In this document: positions 16,642 through 18,389 of the stretch, piece by piece
Layout of the letters: each line of letters starts with the position of its first letter
How positions within the stretch are numbered: position 1 is the first letter of the stretch
DNA from: WS-2 sp036507005
GTDB lineage: Bacteria; Eisenbacteria; RBG-16-71-46
DNA: 18,389 nucleotides
Direction: 5' to 3'
Assembly (NCBI GenBank): GCA_036507005.1
Contig: DASXQT010000060.1
Coordinates: 1 to 18,389 of the forward strand
Translations under genes and position numbers: made by a program
Notes under the pieces: generated by a model
What the model was told of the DNA's origin: nothing
Databases searched by the model: none
Seen by the model: the letters and a program-made list of their open reading frames with translations, nothing else

Positions 16642-17883
16642 CTAGGACACCCGCGTCCCGTCGCGCGCGGCAAGCGCGGCGCGGATCTCGTCGTCGGTGA
16701 GCACGCGGTCCACGGCCTTCGCGCGCTGGAACACCGCCCTCACGCGCTCCGGGGTGGGCTCCACACCATGCTCGGTGAGCCAGTGGACCACGTTGCTCTC
16801 GCCGCTCATCGGGCCGACCTCGATCTCCTGGCGCCGGCCCACCCAGCTCGCGGGCACGCCGGAATAGACCCGGTCCGCGAGCCAGTCCTCGCCCTTGCGG
16901 TAGGCCTTGATCACCGCCGCGGCGTGCACCCCGGTGCCGGTGCGGAACGCGTCGCGGCCCACCACCGGGTAGTTGGGCGGGACCGGGACGCCGGTCGCGT
17001 GGCTCACGCGCTCGCAGTATTCGGGCAGCGCCGCGAGGTCGTTGTCGATCCATCCGAGCAGCCTCAGGTTCACGAGCAGCTGGTCCATCGGCGTGTTCCC
17101 GACGCGCTCGCCGATCCCGATCGCGCAGGCGTGGACGCGGGTCACCCCGGCGCGGATCGCCGCCAGGGTGTTGATCACCGCGAGCCCGCGATCGCTGTGC
17201 CCGTGCCAGTCGAGCTCGACGCTCTCGCCGCTCTCGCGCACCACCTCGAGCGCGAAGCGCGTGAGGTTCGCGGCTCCGGCCGGGGTGGCGTGCCCGACGG
17301 TGTCGCACAGGCACAGGCGCTTCGCCCCGCAGCGGATCGCGGCGAGGAAGAGCCGCCGCAGGGTCTCGGGCCGGGCGCGCACCGTGTCCTCGGTGACGTA
17401 CATCACCGGCAGCCCGTGCGACACGGCGTAGGTCACCGCCTCCTCGGTGTGCGCCACCATCGCGTCGAGGGTCCAGTTCTCGGCGAACTGGCGGATCGGG
17501 GAGGAGCCGATGAAGGTGCAGACTTCGATCGGGATACCGACCTTCTGCGAGATCTCGATCACCGGGGTGATGTCCTGGCGCAGGGTGCGGGCCGCGCAGT
17601 TCGCCTGAACCTTGAGCTTGGCGTCGCGGATCTCGCGCGCCAGCAGCATCACGTCCTGCACGACGTGGGGCCCGGCCCCGGGCAGCCCGATGTCGGCGGT
17701 GTCGATGCCCAGCCGGTCGATCAGGTGGAGGATCCGGATCTTCTCGTCGATCGGCGGGGTCTTGACCGAGGGCGACTGCAGCCCGTCGCGCAGCGTCTCG
17801 TCGTCGAGCTGGATGCGGAACGCCGGCTTCTCCCAGCGCTCGCCCGCCTCGTTCCAGTCGTGGATCAGCTCGCGATCTTCCAT
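16642..17883 (-). CDS. 2-isopropylmalate synthase/homocitrate synthase-family enzyme (DRE-TIM), no regulatory domain
   Basis: A Claisen-type condensing enzyme joining acetyl-CoA to a 2-oxo acid. The 413-residue product has the DRE-TIM barrel: LDDETLRDGLQSP (26-38, with Arg32 and metal ligand Asp33), IEVCTFIGSSPIRQF (119-133), and the metal pair His227/His229 in WHGHSDRGLAVINTLAAIRAG with Asn263 in GERVGNTPMDQLL. A linker subdomain follows (FRTGTGVHAA, 313-322), but the chain ends there, so the roughly 100-residue leucine-binding domain of standard LeuA (over 500 residues) is missing. RDGLQ also differs from the usual RDGEQ. ATG at 17883 is preferred (GGGAG 8 bases upstream); GTG at 17910 would add nine residues. 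It is upstream of the dehydrogenase gene in the same direction. Isopropylmalate, homocitrate and citramalate synthase all remain possible. Confidence 0.85.
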   Translation of the reverse strand: MEDRELIHDWNEAGERWEKPAFRIQLDDETLRDGLQSPSVKTPPIDEKIRILHLIDRLGIDTADIGLPGAGPHVVQDVMLLAREIRDAKLKVQANCAARTLRQDITPVIEISQKVGIPIEVCTFIGSSPIRQFAENWTLDAMVAHTEEAVTYAVSHGLPVMYVTEDTVRARPETLRRLFLAAIRCGAKRLCLCDTVGHATPAGAANLTRFALEVVRESGESVELDWHGHSDRGLAVINTLAAIRAGVTRVHACAIGIGERVGNTPMDQLLVNLRLLGWIDNDLAALPEYCERVSHATGVPVPPNYPVVGRDAFRTGTGVHAAAVIKAYRKGEDWLADRVYSGVPASWVGRRQEIEVGPMSGESNVVHWLTEHGVEPTPERVRAVFQRAKAVDRVLTDDEIRAALAARDGTRVS

Positions 17884-17911
17884 GCTCGGGGCTCCCAGTC
17901 GCGGCTGCACT

Positions 17912-18145
17912 TCAACTGGCGGCCCGGAAAGCCCTGCTGGCCTCTCGCGGGACCTCGATCGCGACGAAGAAGTTCTCGGGATATACGTAACCCTCGCCCG
18001 ATTCGTCGATGACGCGGATGAAGCCGCGTGCCTCTGCCTTGGGATCAGACAGGGTCCGGTAGACCTTCCGGACGATCAGCGACGCTCGAAACCCGCGGTT
18101 CGAGACGCAGAGGACGTACCCTTTCCTATGATTGCGCGGGGTCAT
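17912..18145 (-). CDS. Small conserved-looking protein of unknown function
   Basis: A 77-residue soluble protein, not assigned to a named family. It is rich in beta-strand-like segments: GYVLCVSNRGFRASLIV near the N terminus, VYRTLSDPKAEARGFIRVID in the middle, and SGEGYVYPENFFVAIEVP. The pattern looks like a compact beta-barrel and resembles small hypothetical proteins seen in many bacteria. There is no signal peptide or membrane segment. ATG at 18145 is chosen; GTG at 18151, overlapping the upstream stop as GTGA, is an equal alternative. It lies 28 bases before the LeuA-like ATG and is probably on the same transcript. Codon use is less GC-biased than the enzymes downstream. Confidence 0.7.
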   Translation of the reverse strand: MTPRNHRKGYVLCVSNRGFRASLIVRKVYRTLSDPKAEARGFIRVIDESGEGYVYPENFFVAIEVPREASRAFRAAS

Positions 18146-18147
18146 GG

Positions 18148-18282
18148 TCACTCGTCCAGGATTCGCTTGATCTTGAACTCCCGGCGACCGAGGCCGGATG
18201 CTTCGTACCAGTGTACTTCAGCCGTGAAAACCCTGCCCTCGGTGCGAGCAATCTCGGGCGAGCGCGCCGACGCGCCGCGCAC
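18148..18282 (-). CDS. Short ORF of unknown function, possibly 5'-extended beyond this start
   Basis: A frame on the minus strand ends TGA at 18148-18150, overlapping the GTG start option of the next small gene. From the GTG at 18282 it encodes 44 residues. The C-terminal part, GRVFTAEVHWYEASGLG followed by RREFKIKRILDE, reads like genuine protein with aromatic and charged residues, unlike the low-complexity Ala/Arg/Pro translations of shadow frames. Upstream of residue 12 or so the translation becomes low-complexity, and the frame stays open to the window edge, so the true start is uncertain (an ATT at 18252 is the boundary of the convincing part). No family is recognised. Tight coupling suggests the two small products belong together. 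Confidence 0.5.
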   Translation of the reverse strand: MRGASARSPEIARTEGRVFTAEVHWYEASGLGRREFKIKRILDE

Positions 18283-18360
18283 GAGGGGCGGGGCGGGGCC
18301 GTTCCCCGGCGCTCTGGCGACGCGCGAGAGGCAGGAGGCGAAGCGCGTCGCCAGGAGCGA

Positions 18361-18385
18361 GGCGGAGCCATGGATGGCGGAGCCG
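18361..18385. repeat. Short direct repeat GGCGGAGCC around a CCATGGATGG near-palindrome
   Basis: GGCGGAGCC occurs at 18361-18369 and 18377-18385, separated by ATGGATG. The centre GCCATGGATGGC is nearly self-complementary. It lies upstream of the small-ORF pair and may be part of a dispersed intergenic repeat; only one copy is visible. Confidence 0.4.
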
Positions 18386-18389
18386 AGCG

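Noticed and set aside
18126..18371. 81-residue minus-strand ORF at the right edge
   Set aside because: Ser/Arg/Pro-rich and overlapping, in another frame, the more protein-like small ORF ending at 18148.

Overview
The window is gene-dense, very GC-rich (roughly 70%) bacterial chromosome. Product types and codon use suggest a deltaproteobacterial-grade organism (Myxococcota, Desulfobacterota, Binatota or similar). This rests on general impression only, since no rRNA or lineage-specific marker is present. I see no tRNA, rRNA, CRISPR array, insertion sequence or prophage, and no gene-free stretch over 300 bases.

Layout. (1) 1-5888, plus strand: the 3' part of a translation elongation factor G paralogue, then yebC, ruvC, ruvA, ruvB and queA. 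The first five are packed as an operon; ruvC/ruvA share a 4-base overlap. This is a translation and Holliday-junction-repair housekeeping block. (2) 5935-7485, minus: a biotin-dependent acyl-CoA carboxylase carboxyltransferase (propionyl-CoA carboxylase beta type) with its own good promoter. A divergent region of about 190 bases separates it from (3) 7677-8141, plus: a GatB/YqeY-domain protein. (4) 8142-13152, minus: four genes read in the order FHA-domain protein, ClpA-like AAA+ unfoldase, GAF plus SpoIIE/PP2C phosphatase, and monofunctional peptidoglycan glycosyltransferase. (5) 13385-14700, plus: an enoyl-CoA hydratase and a short MgtC-family membrane protein. (6) 14752-15354, minus: a lone nucleotidyltransferase-fold protein of the AbiEii-like type. 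(7) 15518-18282, minus: two small overlapping ORFs of unknown function, a 2-isopropylmalate-synthase-family enzyme and an isopropylmalate/isocitrate dehydrogenase-family enzyme, probably one transcript.

The most interesting part is block 4. A small FHA (phosphothreonine-reading) protein sits 6 bases upstream of a ClpA-sized double-AAA+ unfoldase. That unfoldase lacks a middle domain but has an LGF tripeptide where ClpA/ClpC/ClpX carry the ClpP-docking loop. Next on the same strand is a PP2C-type phosphatase with a sensory GAF domain. FHA, Clp and PP2C together recall the regulatory genes of type VI secretion, but no secretion structural gene is present and the Clp looks protease-coupled rather than ClpV-like. 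A phosphorylation-gated proteolysis module is a testable hypothesis. Second in interest is the LeuA-like/LeuB-like pair: the synthase lacks the leucine-feedback domain, and the dehydrogenase has Lys-His where NAD-dependent isopropylmalate dehydrogenases have Asp-Ile.
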